A DNA stretch of 64,000 nt from Archilochus colubris (taxonomy: Eukaryota; Chordata; Aves; Apodiformes; Trochilidae): NCBI GenBank assembly GCA_023079485.1, contig CM041086.1, positions 17,988,401-18,052,400 on the forward strand, in the 5' to 3' direction. Positions 55,901-64,000 of this stretch are shown one piece after another. Below the pieces are notes generated by a model. That model made no database searches. It was given only the letters and a program-made list of their open reading frames with translations, and was not told where the DNA came from. Each line of letters starts with the position of its first letter. Position 1 is the stretch's first letter. The translations under genes and the position numbers were made by a program.

Positions 55901-58900
55901 TATTTATGTTTTCATTTGGGATCAATTTTGTGCATGCTCTAATACTTTGCTCTGTCTGTAGCACCAATCTGGGTTAAATTGGCTTCTCTGCTGTTCAGGT
56001 GCAAGTGTTGTAGTTATTTATGGCATGATTGAAGTCATTTTTATTAAAAAGTTGCTTGTGGTTACCTAGGTGCTATAAAGTCAGCAATGAATTCACAGTA
56101 GCACTTTATTCTTTTTTTTTTTTTTTTTTTTACTGGAGTAATTTACTCAGCAAATTAGTGGATTAAAGGCATTGCATTAAAAATAGTAATTGTTTCTCTC
56201 TCTCTCCAAAGCCAAATTGCAGCCCAAAGGTATTGACTTGGATGCTGCAGGGAATATAAATGGATTGCCTGTTATAGAAGTGGATTTGGATTCATTTGAA
56301 GACAAACCATGGAGGAAACCAGGTGGGGCCTCACAGTTTCTTGTGGTAAATATTCTCTGCAGTTTTAAGTTGTCTCTTGTGAATTTCACCTGGAATTTCT
56401 GTCCATTTATTGCTGCTAAGGAACAGGGAAGTTGGAACAAATGCTCAGCCTCTGGTGCCTGTCTCATCAGTGACAGTAACTGACTTCACACTGAAATTGG
56501 GTTGCATTTACTCTTATTTTAACTTAGGCAAACACTGTCAGCTTGGACAAGGTGGGGTAGGATTCTTCTTTAGAAGAGCTGCATTGCCTGATTCATTTGC
56601 TGGATTCTGCCCCAGGTAGAACCTAGCAGTTTCTTCTGGACATAATTATCTAGACTGTCCAGACAAAAAGGTACTTGGCAGAGTGGGTTTTAGTATGTTC
56701 ATGGTCTGTTCTGTCTTCCTGGGATGCTACAAATGAACTTCTGGTTTTCATCTGAGTTTGATGCAATGAAGCAACTGAAGAGATCCAAAATTTCCCTGGA
56801 ATCCCTGTGTTTGACTAGTGCTCCCTTTGCCAGGTGCTGATCTTTCTGATTACTTTAATTATGGATTCAATGAAGAAACATGGAAAGCTTATTGTGAAAA
56901 GCAGCGACGGCTTCAGCTTGGGCTGGATCCTGCTCCTCCCATCAGCACGGAGAATAAGATCACAGTAGGTGACATGTTCCTCCTCATACCCTACAGCAAG
57001 TCTGGGCCTTGTTTTTGTACTCACAGAGATAAGAAGAGAAGATACTGTACTACCTAACTGTTCTCTGTTCCCTTCAGCCATGAGAAATTCAAAAGTGTGT
57101 CTTTAAAGATAACATTTCACTGCTACAATCCTTTATTTACAGAACAAACACTTCCAGCTGCCTGGCAGGTTTGAACCACTACAGTAGCAAGACTTGACTG
57201 GATTTCCAGTTGACTTTGAGGCTGCTCAGCTGTAGGGGCGTCTGGCTGGAAGGTCCAGAGTCAATACCACAAACCCCAGCTTTAAGTTAAGGACTATATG
57301 AAAGGGGATATGAGATTATTAAACTTTTGGATTTGTAAAGGGAGGCAGTGGACAGCAGGCTGAGGCTGGAATAGCCACCTGGTTTACAGAAATGTCTGCT
57401 GCTTTGGCTGAAAAACAGGTTGCTTGTTTGCAAGAGTCCTGTGATTGTTCCCCAAGGGAGCCCTTTACTGTGCTGAGGGTTAATCTTCATTCAGGGCAAC
57501 TGAGGGCATTAAACCCTGGTGTTACACATTGCTTTCCATAGGTTCAGCAAGGAAGGACAGGAAATGCTGAAAAAGAAGTGGAAAACAACATCATCAAAAC
57601 AGAATTCAAAACAGACTTCTTGGCTCTGGTGGGAGGACGTATGAAGGCTGGGCCTCCTCCTAACAGGTAAGAGATGGTGCAGACAGAAAGCCTGGGTGCA
57701 CTGTGCTATTCAGGGGGGGAGTTGGGACCCACCTGGGCCATATCTGAATCTCCTCAAGCTTTGCTTAGGAAAAACAACACAAATACTTCAGCTTTGAAGC
57801 CTGACACTGCTGCCTGCTCGTGCTTACCTGGCTTATTCCCACGATGTGAATCTTTGGCTCCTTGGGTGGGAGTGGGTTACATGTTAGGCAGCTGATAAGA
57901 GGAGCTGTTGGTTTTCTGGAGCTGTGTGCTGGGCTGCCTAATGCTGGCTAATGAGTTATTGTCTCCAGTGAGAGAGGGGATCCACAAGGCTGGACAAAGC
58001 AAAACAACTGAGTCATTTTGATTGGCAGCTTCTGCTGGGAAAACCACTCAGACCTTAAGAGATTCCTGAAGTTTTTTTAATCAAAAGCCTTAGAAAAACA
58101 AAACTATGTGAAACCCAGAAGGAAACAGAGCTTTGGGATCTGGGTGTTTCTGCTGCTTTGTTCACAGCACATCCTTTGCACACCTGCCCTGCAGAAGTCA
58201 CTCATGTATTCCAACTCTTCTGCTTTGCCCAAGGAGAGAACCAACTGCATGCTTCAAGTAGAAGCTGTAGAGCATTCCTTTAGCTTGTTTGCATTGAAGC
58301 CCTTTGCTGGCTTTGCTGTCCCCCTTCACAGTGCCCTCAAATCAGTCAGGTTTGTTTCCAGCTGTCACACAGATCTCATAAGATTTTTTTGACTTGGGAA
58401 TGATTGTTCAAATCTGGAGAGGGAGTAAAGGATTTCAGCTCTGAAGCTGAGCGTGCAGTCCCTATTATTACACCTGGGATGTTGTTTTTCTGGGTGTTCA
58501 GACTGAATTCACCCTGGCTGGCAGAGATTAAATTGCTTAGAAGTGAAAACAGAAATTCTCCTTCACCTCTTGGCCAATTTGAGTGCTGCTGATTTTTTCT
58601 TTTTTCCTGCGTGGAAAAAAATGTGCAAGAGAAGTCTAACAGTGGGGAAAACTGCTCCTTCTAATGCTTTTTTGAGCCTAAAAAGATGCATCTACTTTGT
58701 ACCAGGAAGCTGGGTGGGACAATTGATGTGATTGGTGGCCAGGCAGGCACAATTAGGAGAGTAGAAGGAAGACGCCGTGATAAGCACGCCACGGAGGAAA
58801 ACCCAATTCAGGTAAAACTTTTGTGCCATCTGGACAAATTTCTGATTTTATTGCACTTCTAGTCAACCCTGAGCATTCCTGCCCTCCTGTGTCACAGTTC

Positions 58901-61900
58901 CAATCTGCAAAGCAGCAGGCAGCACATCAAACCCATTGAGGTGTATGCCTGTATTGTTCCCTTCTGCAAGTGGAATTGATTCCAGTGTTGAAAGCTTTAT
59001 CTTGCTGAGAGTTAGGGACTGGCCTTTAAAAAGTGCCCTTCCCATCTGAATGATAAGACCCAGGTTCCTTTTCCCATCAGCTCTCCCAAAGAATCCCTCA
59101 AGGTGTGCAGCTGGGAGGTTCTTAGGTGGATTGTTCCCTTCCCAACACTGTCAGGGTGGAATCTCCAGTCCTGTTATGGAAGACTTCTACTAAGAGCTCC
59201 TGTTTCTTTTCATTTTGAAGTCACATTTAGTCTCAGCATGGTTAGATGCATCCCACACCTCAGGCCTGTGTTACTGAGTATTGTTCCTCACTAAGAAAGA
59301 AAAGCCTGGGGTTTGAAACTGGACTCAGTTTTTCATGTCCAGTGTCTGACCATACAGTTCTGAGTGGCTCCTAGGGAGGAGGGTGCTGTGTGTAGGGTTT
59401 GAGGACTGAGAACTCTCTTAACCACCTTCCTCTTACCCACCACTCCTAACTCCCTGAGGAAAGCCCAAATATGAAACCTTTCCCCTGCCTAGACACAATT
59501 CTCAGTTTTGCTTTTACACCTGGTTTTGAGGTCTCTTTATTTATTTACTTTTTTTAGTGGTCTGCTTTCCAAATTTTGCCAACAACGGCCAAAAAAAAAA
59601 ACAAGTTTGCCCGAGAGAAAGCATTAGTTGGGAAGTGGTGGTTGTTCCTCCCCCTCCCAAGCACTGACACCTGTATTTCCAGGTCCTTCTGGTGTCCCTG
59701 CTTGTTGGTCATTCCTTCAGCACTAGTGGGTATGTGACCTGCTTTTGTCAGGTGGGAATCCACTCTTCCTTTTACCTACATGGGCACCATCTAGAGCAGA
59801 ATCTGGCCTCTTGCTGCCTTCAGCAAAGATGAATTTGTTTTGAAGGGAAAAAATGAAAAGGCAGCACTACTGTGTCACCCTCAGCTATAGCAGCTGTTAA
59901 TCTGCAGCCTGTTCATGTGGACAAAATGTGCTGATACCCTGAAATGTCAGCTGTCTGGCACTGTTGTGTGGAAGAGAAAATACCTCCCAAAGGGTATGGA
60001 CTGCTTTGACCAGCCTTCCTTCCACCCCAAAAAGTCTTATCCCTTGGGTTCTAGCACAGCCTGGTCTTGCCCAGTCCCACAGTGCTGCCTGTTTTGCTGA
60101 TTTCCCCCCTTTATGCCAGCACACTGAAGTTCTTAGGTGCACAACAAGATTTAAAATCCTCTCTTCTCCTTCCTTTGCCTTCTAAGGTCCTTGGAGACCA
60201 CGGAAGTAAGCCACAACCCCCCCAGCAGCCTCAGCAGCCATCACAGCCCCAACAACCACCTCAGCAACAGCCCTTTGCACCACCAACAGGCCCACCACCT
60301 CCCCCACTGGCTGGGCCACCTCCACCACACTTCCTCCACCCTCCTCCACCTGTTACTTCTGTTCCACCTCCCCTGCATCCTCCAGGTATGTGTTCACACA
60401 GGAATATGTGGCAGGCTTGGGGCTTGGAGCTTGGGACCAACCCCAGGCTTGGAGCAAATCAAAGGTTTTGTGGTGTAAATGTTATGGGGTAGTCAGGCAG
60501 TCAGTCCTGCCTGTGTTCAGTGTCTCCATCAGCCTGTTTAGCATTTGCTCATGGACACTTAAGTTTCTTGAAGAAAACTGTAGGGTTTGTTCCCTTGAGA
60601 GAGCCTTTGGGTGCTACCAGTCCCCATTATTGGTAAACGTAAATAAAGTGGGCTCCTGTTTATCTGTGGAGGAAGCCAAGAGCACAGGAACTGCTGTCCT
60701 GTCCAGTTCAGGGTCCTGTCTGGCAGTGGTTGATTCCCAGTATTTCAGGGGTGATGCTGGAATTGGCAGTTCTGCCCCAGCAGCTCTAACAAACAAATTT
60801 CCTCCTAATCCAGACCAGTTCTTGCTTGGTTTATACCTTGAATTACTCAGACTTGGATTTTTCTGTGTTTGTTCTTGAGCATTTTATTGTGCCCTCCACT
60901 GCAGGATGATTCTTACTGCTCCTAGAAGAGTCCAGTGTCTAGCACTTCATTTTAAAAGCAAAATATAACTCAGATGAGGCCTTTACCATGATCCAAAGTG
61001 AGTCATGGCTCTGCCTTTGTTGCTTCTGGCTTAAATAATGCATAGAGACATGGCAAAATTGAGACAGATTGTTCACTCGTTTTGGTGGCAACCAGGGCAT
61101 TTTTTAAAAAACCCAATCAACTACAAACAAGCCAGAGGACACACTGCCATCTACAGCAGGGTCTCCTTTCCAGCTCCTTCCGTTGTGCTGAAGGCCAAAT
61201 CAGTTGTCTGTGTGTTGACACACGTGGAGAAAGGGATTTTCTAGTGCAAGAGACCAGGAAGATTTAAACTCTAATATAAAGCTGAAGAGGTCGTAATTTA
61301 GGAAAAAAATATAATTTATAGGCTTGTCAGTGCTAAACAGCACCAGTTTTTCTGTTGGACTTGTTGCTCAGATCTGTGAATTCAAGTGTGTGCTTTTAGG
61401 CTCAGCTTCAGGTGCAGAGAGGAGGTGCTGTCCCTGTTGTCCTCACTTGTTCTGTTCATTTCCATAGGTCTGCCACCACCCGGTCCTATTCCAGGTAGGT
61501 CTTCAGTTGCTCCTGATAACAGCAGTGATTCTGAGCACTCAGGTGGCCACACCTCAGCATCTGGCTTAAGTAACACAGGGCTGGATGAAACCCAGGATGA
61601 TTTTGTGTAACAACTCTTTACATGTTTAACATCTGGGCCGTTTTTCAGGTGTCAGACCTCTCAGCCAGCTTGCTGCATCACTGGGGCTGCTCCTCTTAGG
61701 GTTTTTTAAAGGATAGGTGCTCAGGAGATTGACTTTCTTTACAAAAAAACAAAACCAGGTGAATTCTCTGTTACCTCCTCTGTAAGAGGCAAAGTTATTC
61801 ATGGAGAACTAAAACCTTTCCTGTAGTTGCAGCATGTCTGCACCCCAAGACCCAGACTTTCCTGGACTGTAAGGGTTAATGTTTGCCCCTTACTGAATCG

Positions 61901-62826
61901 TAGCCTTCAGATGAAGAAGCCAAAATAGAAGGCAGTTCTTTTCTTTTTCTTTCCATACCCCTGCAGAACTACCACAGCTGTGGGCTTTTAGTTTTGGTAG
62001 GAGATACAACCCTGAAGGCAAATTATTCCATTTCAAACAGGGCCTTGTTTAGGGTAAAAAAAGATGCTTTAACTGCTTTGAACTATAAACAGCAACCAAG
62101 GCTTGTTCCTCATGGCAAGCTGTGAGGTCTTTGTGCTGATTTCTGCTTCTGTGTTTAGGGTTGTTCCCACCTCCTCTGGCACCACCACCAGCTCTCCTCA
62201 TTCCAACCTTGGATGGGTAAGACCACACCTGGGCTGAGCCATGGGCCCAGCTCCTCTGGAGTGAGGAAGGGAGGAGGAGAGGTCTGAAGTCAGGAGTAGT
62301 GAGTCTTGATCTGGGATGGGATTGGGGTGGGGTGGGGGGATGAGAGCAGAATCTGTACAGAATCCTGGGTGCATTTTCTTTGATTTGTCACATTGGTGGC
62401 ACAGGGAGGGGTCAATAAAATTCAGGGTCTGTGCTTAGGCCTAGAGCAGAATAGATGACAGCAAGTTGTGTTGCTCCAGATGTTTTCTGCAAAGATTCTC
62501 CAGGTGCTTTGTTAAGCACTGGTGGTTTCCCAGTGAGCCTCCTTGCTTTGCAGAAGGAAGGGCTGAAGCAGGGCAAGCAATTTCAAGCAGCTGCCCTTGC
62601 AGCCATTTCTGACAGTTTGCAGTGCAGAGTTAGGAGATTCACTCAAACCATGGCTTTCCCAGGAGGATATTACCCAGGGCTCAGGACAGATCAGGTGAAG
62701 CTGTAGCACAGACATACCTGCAGAGGGTCACTGCTGGCAGTAACTTGTGTCCTCTCCTCTCTCCCCAAAGCCAGCCAGCCAGCTACAATAACAGGCAGCC
62801 TCCTCCATTTGGCTACAACTCTGCAG
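49832..62826 (+). CDS. FIP1L2: FIP1L2, FIP1-family pre-mRNA 3'-end processing factor (partial, 3' end outside)
   Basis: FIP1 proteins are subunits of the nuclear cleavage and polyadenylation specificity factor; they link poly(A) polymerase to CPSF and contact U-rich RNA. Thirteen exons join in frame to 399 residues plus one base. In order: acidic start [11 protein letters not shown] (about 22-32); Asp/Ser-acidic tract (about 79-93) and [38 protein letters not shown] (about 152-166); the Fip1 motif with [19 protein letters not shown] (about 171-189); [14 protein letters not shown] and RRVEGRRR (exon 9); then a Pro/Gln-rich region (exons 10-13) with LIPTLDG. The arginine-rich carboxy terminus of FIP1L1 is not seen and should lie beyond 64000. 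Many residues differ from mammalian FIP1L1 ([12 protein letters not shown] in place of KRIRMGLEVIPV), and the segment after NKIT is missing. With CHIC1 rather than CHIC2 upstream, this is the Fip1l2 paralogue known from the chicken counterpart of the X-inactivation centre, not FIP1L1. The start has a strong context (G at -3 and +4). Confidence 0.9.
50642..50681 (+). CDS. FIP1L2: FIP1L2 exon 2
   Basis: The 40-bp exon encodes [13 protein letters not shown]. Acceptor tttttgcag, donor gtgagt. Phase 1 in, phase 2 out. The sequence is divergent from FIP1L1, so the call rests on splice sites and frame. Confidence 0.8.
53242..53259 (+). repeat. (TTG)6 microsatellite in FIP1L2 intron 2
   Basis: Six perfect TTG units. 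Confidence 0.9.
53351..53390 (+). repeat. Imperfect 2 x 20-bp tandem duplication
   Basis: tatagatgagcctctagctc is followed directly by tatagatgaacctcaggctt; 16 of 20 bases match. It lies just upstream of the FIP1L2 exon 3 polypyrimidine tract. Confidence 0.75.
53423..53507 (+). CDS. FIP1L2: FIP1L2 exon 3
   Basis: The exon starts after tttcccag (ending 53422) and encodes a hydrophilic Gln/Glu/Pro-rich segment ending EDREMSQH. Donor gtatgt at 53508. Low conservation to FIP1L1. Confidence 0.82.
53972..54078 (+). CDS. FIP1L2: FIP1L2 exon 4 (acidic tract)
   Basis: It encodes [15 protein letters not shown] followed by [15 protein letters not shown], both FIP1 hallmarks. Acceptor gttgctag, donor gtaggc at 54079. 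Confidence 0.95.
55133..55191 (+). CDS. FIP1L2: FIP1L2 exon 5
   Basis: It encodes [19 protein letters not shown], aligning to the NLNIKTG segment of FIP1L1. Acceptor catatag, donor gtattg. Phase 2 in, phase 1 out. Confidence 0.94.
56112..56131 (+). repeat. T20 homopolymer in FIP1L2 intron 5
   Basis: Twenty thymines 80 bp upstream of the exon 6 acceptor. No retroposon body is recognised. Confidence 0.9.
56212..56322 (+). CDS. FIP1L2: FIP1L2 exon 6
   Basis: It encodes [13 protein letters not shown] and [15 protein letters not shown], the most conserved lead into the Fip1 motif. Acceptor tctccaaag, donor gtgggg at 56323. Confidence 0.96.
56834..56964 (+). CDS. FIP1L2: FIP1L2 exon 7 (Fip1 motif)
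   Basis: It encodes the signature [20 protein letters not shown] and continues to STENKIT. In FIP1L1 this region contacts the CPSF30 zinc fingers. Acceptor tttgccag, donor gtaggt at 56965. Confidence 0.97.
57542..57666 (+). CDS. FIP1L2: FIP1L2 exon 8
   Basis: It encodes [16 protein letters not shown], then [27 protein letters not shown] is diagnostic for FIP1; the rest is divergent. Phase 0 in, phase 2 out. Confidence 0.95.
58706..58811 (+). CDS. FIP1L2: FIP1L2 exon 9
   Basis: It encodes [20 protein letters not shown] and [15 protein letters not shown], matching the AIDVIGQTITISRVEGRRR segment of FIP1L1. Acceptor gtaccag (ending 58705), donor gtaaaa (58812). Confidence 0.95.
60187..60385 (+). 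CDS. FIP1L2: FIP1L2 exon 10 (Pro/Gln-rich)
   Basis: The largest exon found, 199 bp. After VLGDHGSK come PQQP repeats, then long proline runs with FLHPPPP. Composition is low complexity; the exon is fixed by splice sites, phase and position. Donor gtatgt at 60386. Confidence 0.9.
61468..61494 (+). CDS. FIP1L2: FIP1L2 exon 11 (27-bp microexon)
   Basis: It encodes GLPPPGPIP with phase 1 on both sides, so skipping keeps the frame. Acceptor ttccatag, donor gtaggt. The FIP1L1 proline region has a comparable PPPGF segment. Confidence 0.8.
61468..61610 (+). other. Possible alternative terminal exon of FIP1L2
   Basis: If the exon 11 donor is not used, the frame stays open for 38 further codons past the exon 11 end and stops at 61608-61610. 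The tail is Ser/Asp-rich ([11 protein letters not shown]) and ends TQDDFV. An AATAAA occurs at 62412-62417. This could be an intronically polyadenylated short isoform, or a chance open frame. Confidence 0.3.
62159..62216 (+). CDS. FIP1L2: FIP1L2 exon 12
   Basis: It encodes [19 protein letters not shown], aligning to the SLIPTIE end of the proline region in FIP1L1. Acceptor gtgtttag, donor gtaaga. Phase 1 in, phase 2 out. Confidence 0.92.
62771..62826 (+). CDS. FIP1L2: FIP1L2 exon 13 (last in window)
   Basis: It encodes [18 protein letters not shown]. Acceptor ctccccaaag, donor gtgagc at 62827. Ends in phase 1, so at least one more coding exon is required and should lie to the right of the window. 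Confidence 0.88.
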
Positions 62827-63676
62827 GTGAGCACTGAAAAGAGCAAACAATTGAGCTGCTTCTGTCTCTGTTCTCTGGTATTTGATAGTTTAGGCTTTTT
62901 TTAAGCTGATGGACATCATGCTTGCTCTAATATTACAGTCCTGCTTGTGCCCCATCCCACACAAGCTGAGTTTGACCTCACCAGAAGGTGTCTGGGAAAC
63001 TGAATTTTGTAGCAATTTTGTAGTTGAGTGCTAAGCCTCAGATCAGTGTTTGCAGTGCAGATACACAGCAACAGAGAACCTTCCCCCATGTGCACCCCAT
63101 GCTCTTGTTTGCGCACACACACATACACACACACTCACACTCACTCAACACTCTTTTCCTTTTCCTCCACCCTCAGGGAGAAGCCCAACCAGCAGCTTTG
63201 CATCTCCTGAGCTTCTCCATGCCCTCATCCCACACTTCAGCATCTCCCTTGCCTACAGGCACATGCAGGCATCTGCCTCCTTTTGGGAGGAATGAGGCAG
63301 TGCCAGAATTTCAGCACCTTCCCTGCTGCCCTCTTGCAGCCCTGCCAGCAGTGCCCACGTTCTCCCCCCTTTCCTATGTGACCAGCACTTGGGCTGGCAC
63401 CTCCTTGGTAGAGCCCTGTGCTGTCTCTGACCCCAAACTAGAAGTGAGACCTTGTAAGGGTGGCCAAGAGCCTGGAGCTCACCGAACTCAGCTGGAAAAG
63501 GGTGCCCCAGCATTGCAGGCACCTTTGCTTTCTTAAGTCAGGACATCCCTGAGGGATGGATTAAAACTTTTCTCGGTGGAGACTCAGTGCAGTGGGACCT
63601 GCGGAGAGCAGGAGCTGGGGAAGTGTATGGCCCTGGCAGTGATGTGCTGTGGAAAGGGTTTGGGGAGGTTTTGGGG
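62827..63676 (+). other. FIP1L2 intron 13, no exon recognised
   Basis: After exon 13 no sequence resembling the arginine-rich carboxy terminus of FIP1 proteins is seen. The stretch is taken as intron. Confidence 0.6.
63114..63148 (+). repeat. (CA)n microsatellite
   Basis: An interrupted CA repeat with ata and ctca interruptions. Confidence 0.9.
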
Positions 63677-63790
63677 TCACTGAATGGTTTGGGTTGGAAA
63701 AGACTTTCAAGACCATCAAGTCCAACTGTTAACCCAGCACTGCCAAGCCCACCACTGAACCATGGTCCCATTGGACAGCAGTGTCTGTGA
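63677..63790 (-). mobile_element. CR1 LINE 3' end, reverse orientation fragment
   Basis: tgaatggtttgggttggaaa, gaccatcaagtccaac, ttaacccagcactgccaag and ccaccactgaaccatg are the reverse complement of the avian CR1 3' end. The insertion is short and severely 5'-truncated, lying within the presumed FIP1L2 intron 13. Confidence 0.88.
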
Positions 63791-64000
63791 ACTGCTGTTC
63801 TTGCAAGCATGTTCCTCAGGGGAAAAGTGTGCACGTGTTCTTGTCAAACTGCTGGAAGCAGAAAAAGGGAGAATAGGAGGAGGGAACTGGGCTGTCAGTC
63901 CTCCTTGGAATCCTCCTTGGATTCAGCTGTACCTCCAGAGGGAACCTGCAGAAAGGGAGGGCCAGAGGGGATGCTGTGAAGCTTTCAGATGATCAGGGAT

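Noticed and set aside
57143..57185. Possible relic of the missing FIP1 exon (LPGRFEPLQ after a tttacag acceptor)
   Set aside because: Faintly similar to QDGRFNLFK, but the length to the only nearby GT is not in phase and a stop follows, so it is not called even as a pseudoexon.
63587..63640. QWDLRRAG reading near the right end, resembling QWDYYARR of the FIP1 carboxy terminus
   Set aside because: There is no suitable acceptor directly upstream, no following Arg/Asp/Glu repeat, and the match is only a few residues. Judged a coincidence.

Overview
The window comes from a vertebrate genome, most likely a bird. All genes are split by GT-AG introns, and there are two CR1 LINE remnants of avian type: a 5'-truncated + strand copy at about 46280-46825 and a short reverse-orientation tail at about 63677-63790. 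I see no bacterial-type organisation, no tRNA or rRNA gene, no CRISPR array and no recognisable viral insertion.

Four genes lie head to tail on the + strand. (1) 834-2859: exons 2 and 3 of a caudal-type homeobox gene of CDX4 type, here called copy A; its exon 1 lies upstream of the window. (2) 11606-18130: a complete three-exon CDX4, copy B. (3) 26153-41933: complete six-exon CHIC1, a cysteine-rich hydrophobic palmitoylation-type protein, starting in a CpG island. (4) 49832-62826 and beyond: thirteen exons of a FIP1-family pre-mRNA 3'-end processing gene, also starting in a CpG island and running off the right edge. All exon joins keep the reading frame.

The gene order matters more than any single gene. 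CDX4-CHIC1-FIP1-like matches the region that flanks and overlaps the X-inactivation centre in placental mammals. From established knowledge (Duret and colleagues, 2006, as I recall it), non-eutherian vertebrates carry protein-coding genes there, including Fip1l2 and Lnx3, that decayed in eutherians while XIST and its neighbours arose. The FIP1 gene here is therefore best called FIP1L2, an intact paralogue of FIP1L1. The next gene to the right would be expected to be LNX3.

The second notable point is the tandem pair of CDX4-type genes about 9 kb apart; mammals have one CDX4 here. The copies share exon phases and nearly the same homeodomain but differ in their tails.

The long non-coding stretches (2860-11365, 18131-25690, CHIC1 introns 1 and 2, 41934-48990) hold AT-rich unique sequence, small simple repeats and one CR1. 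No further gene is supported in them by reading alone.
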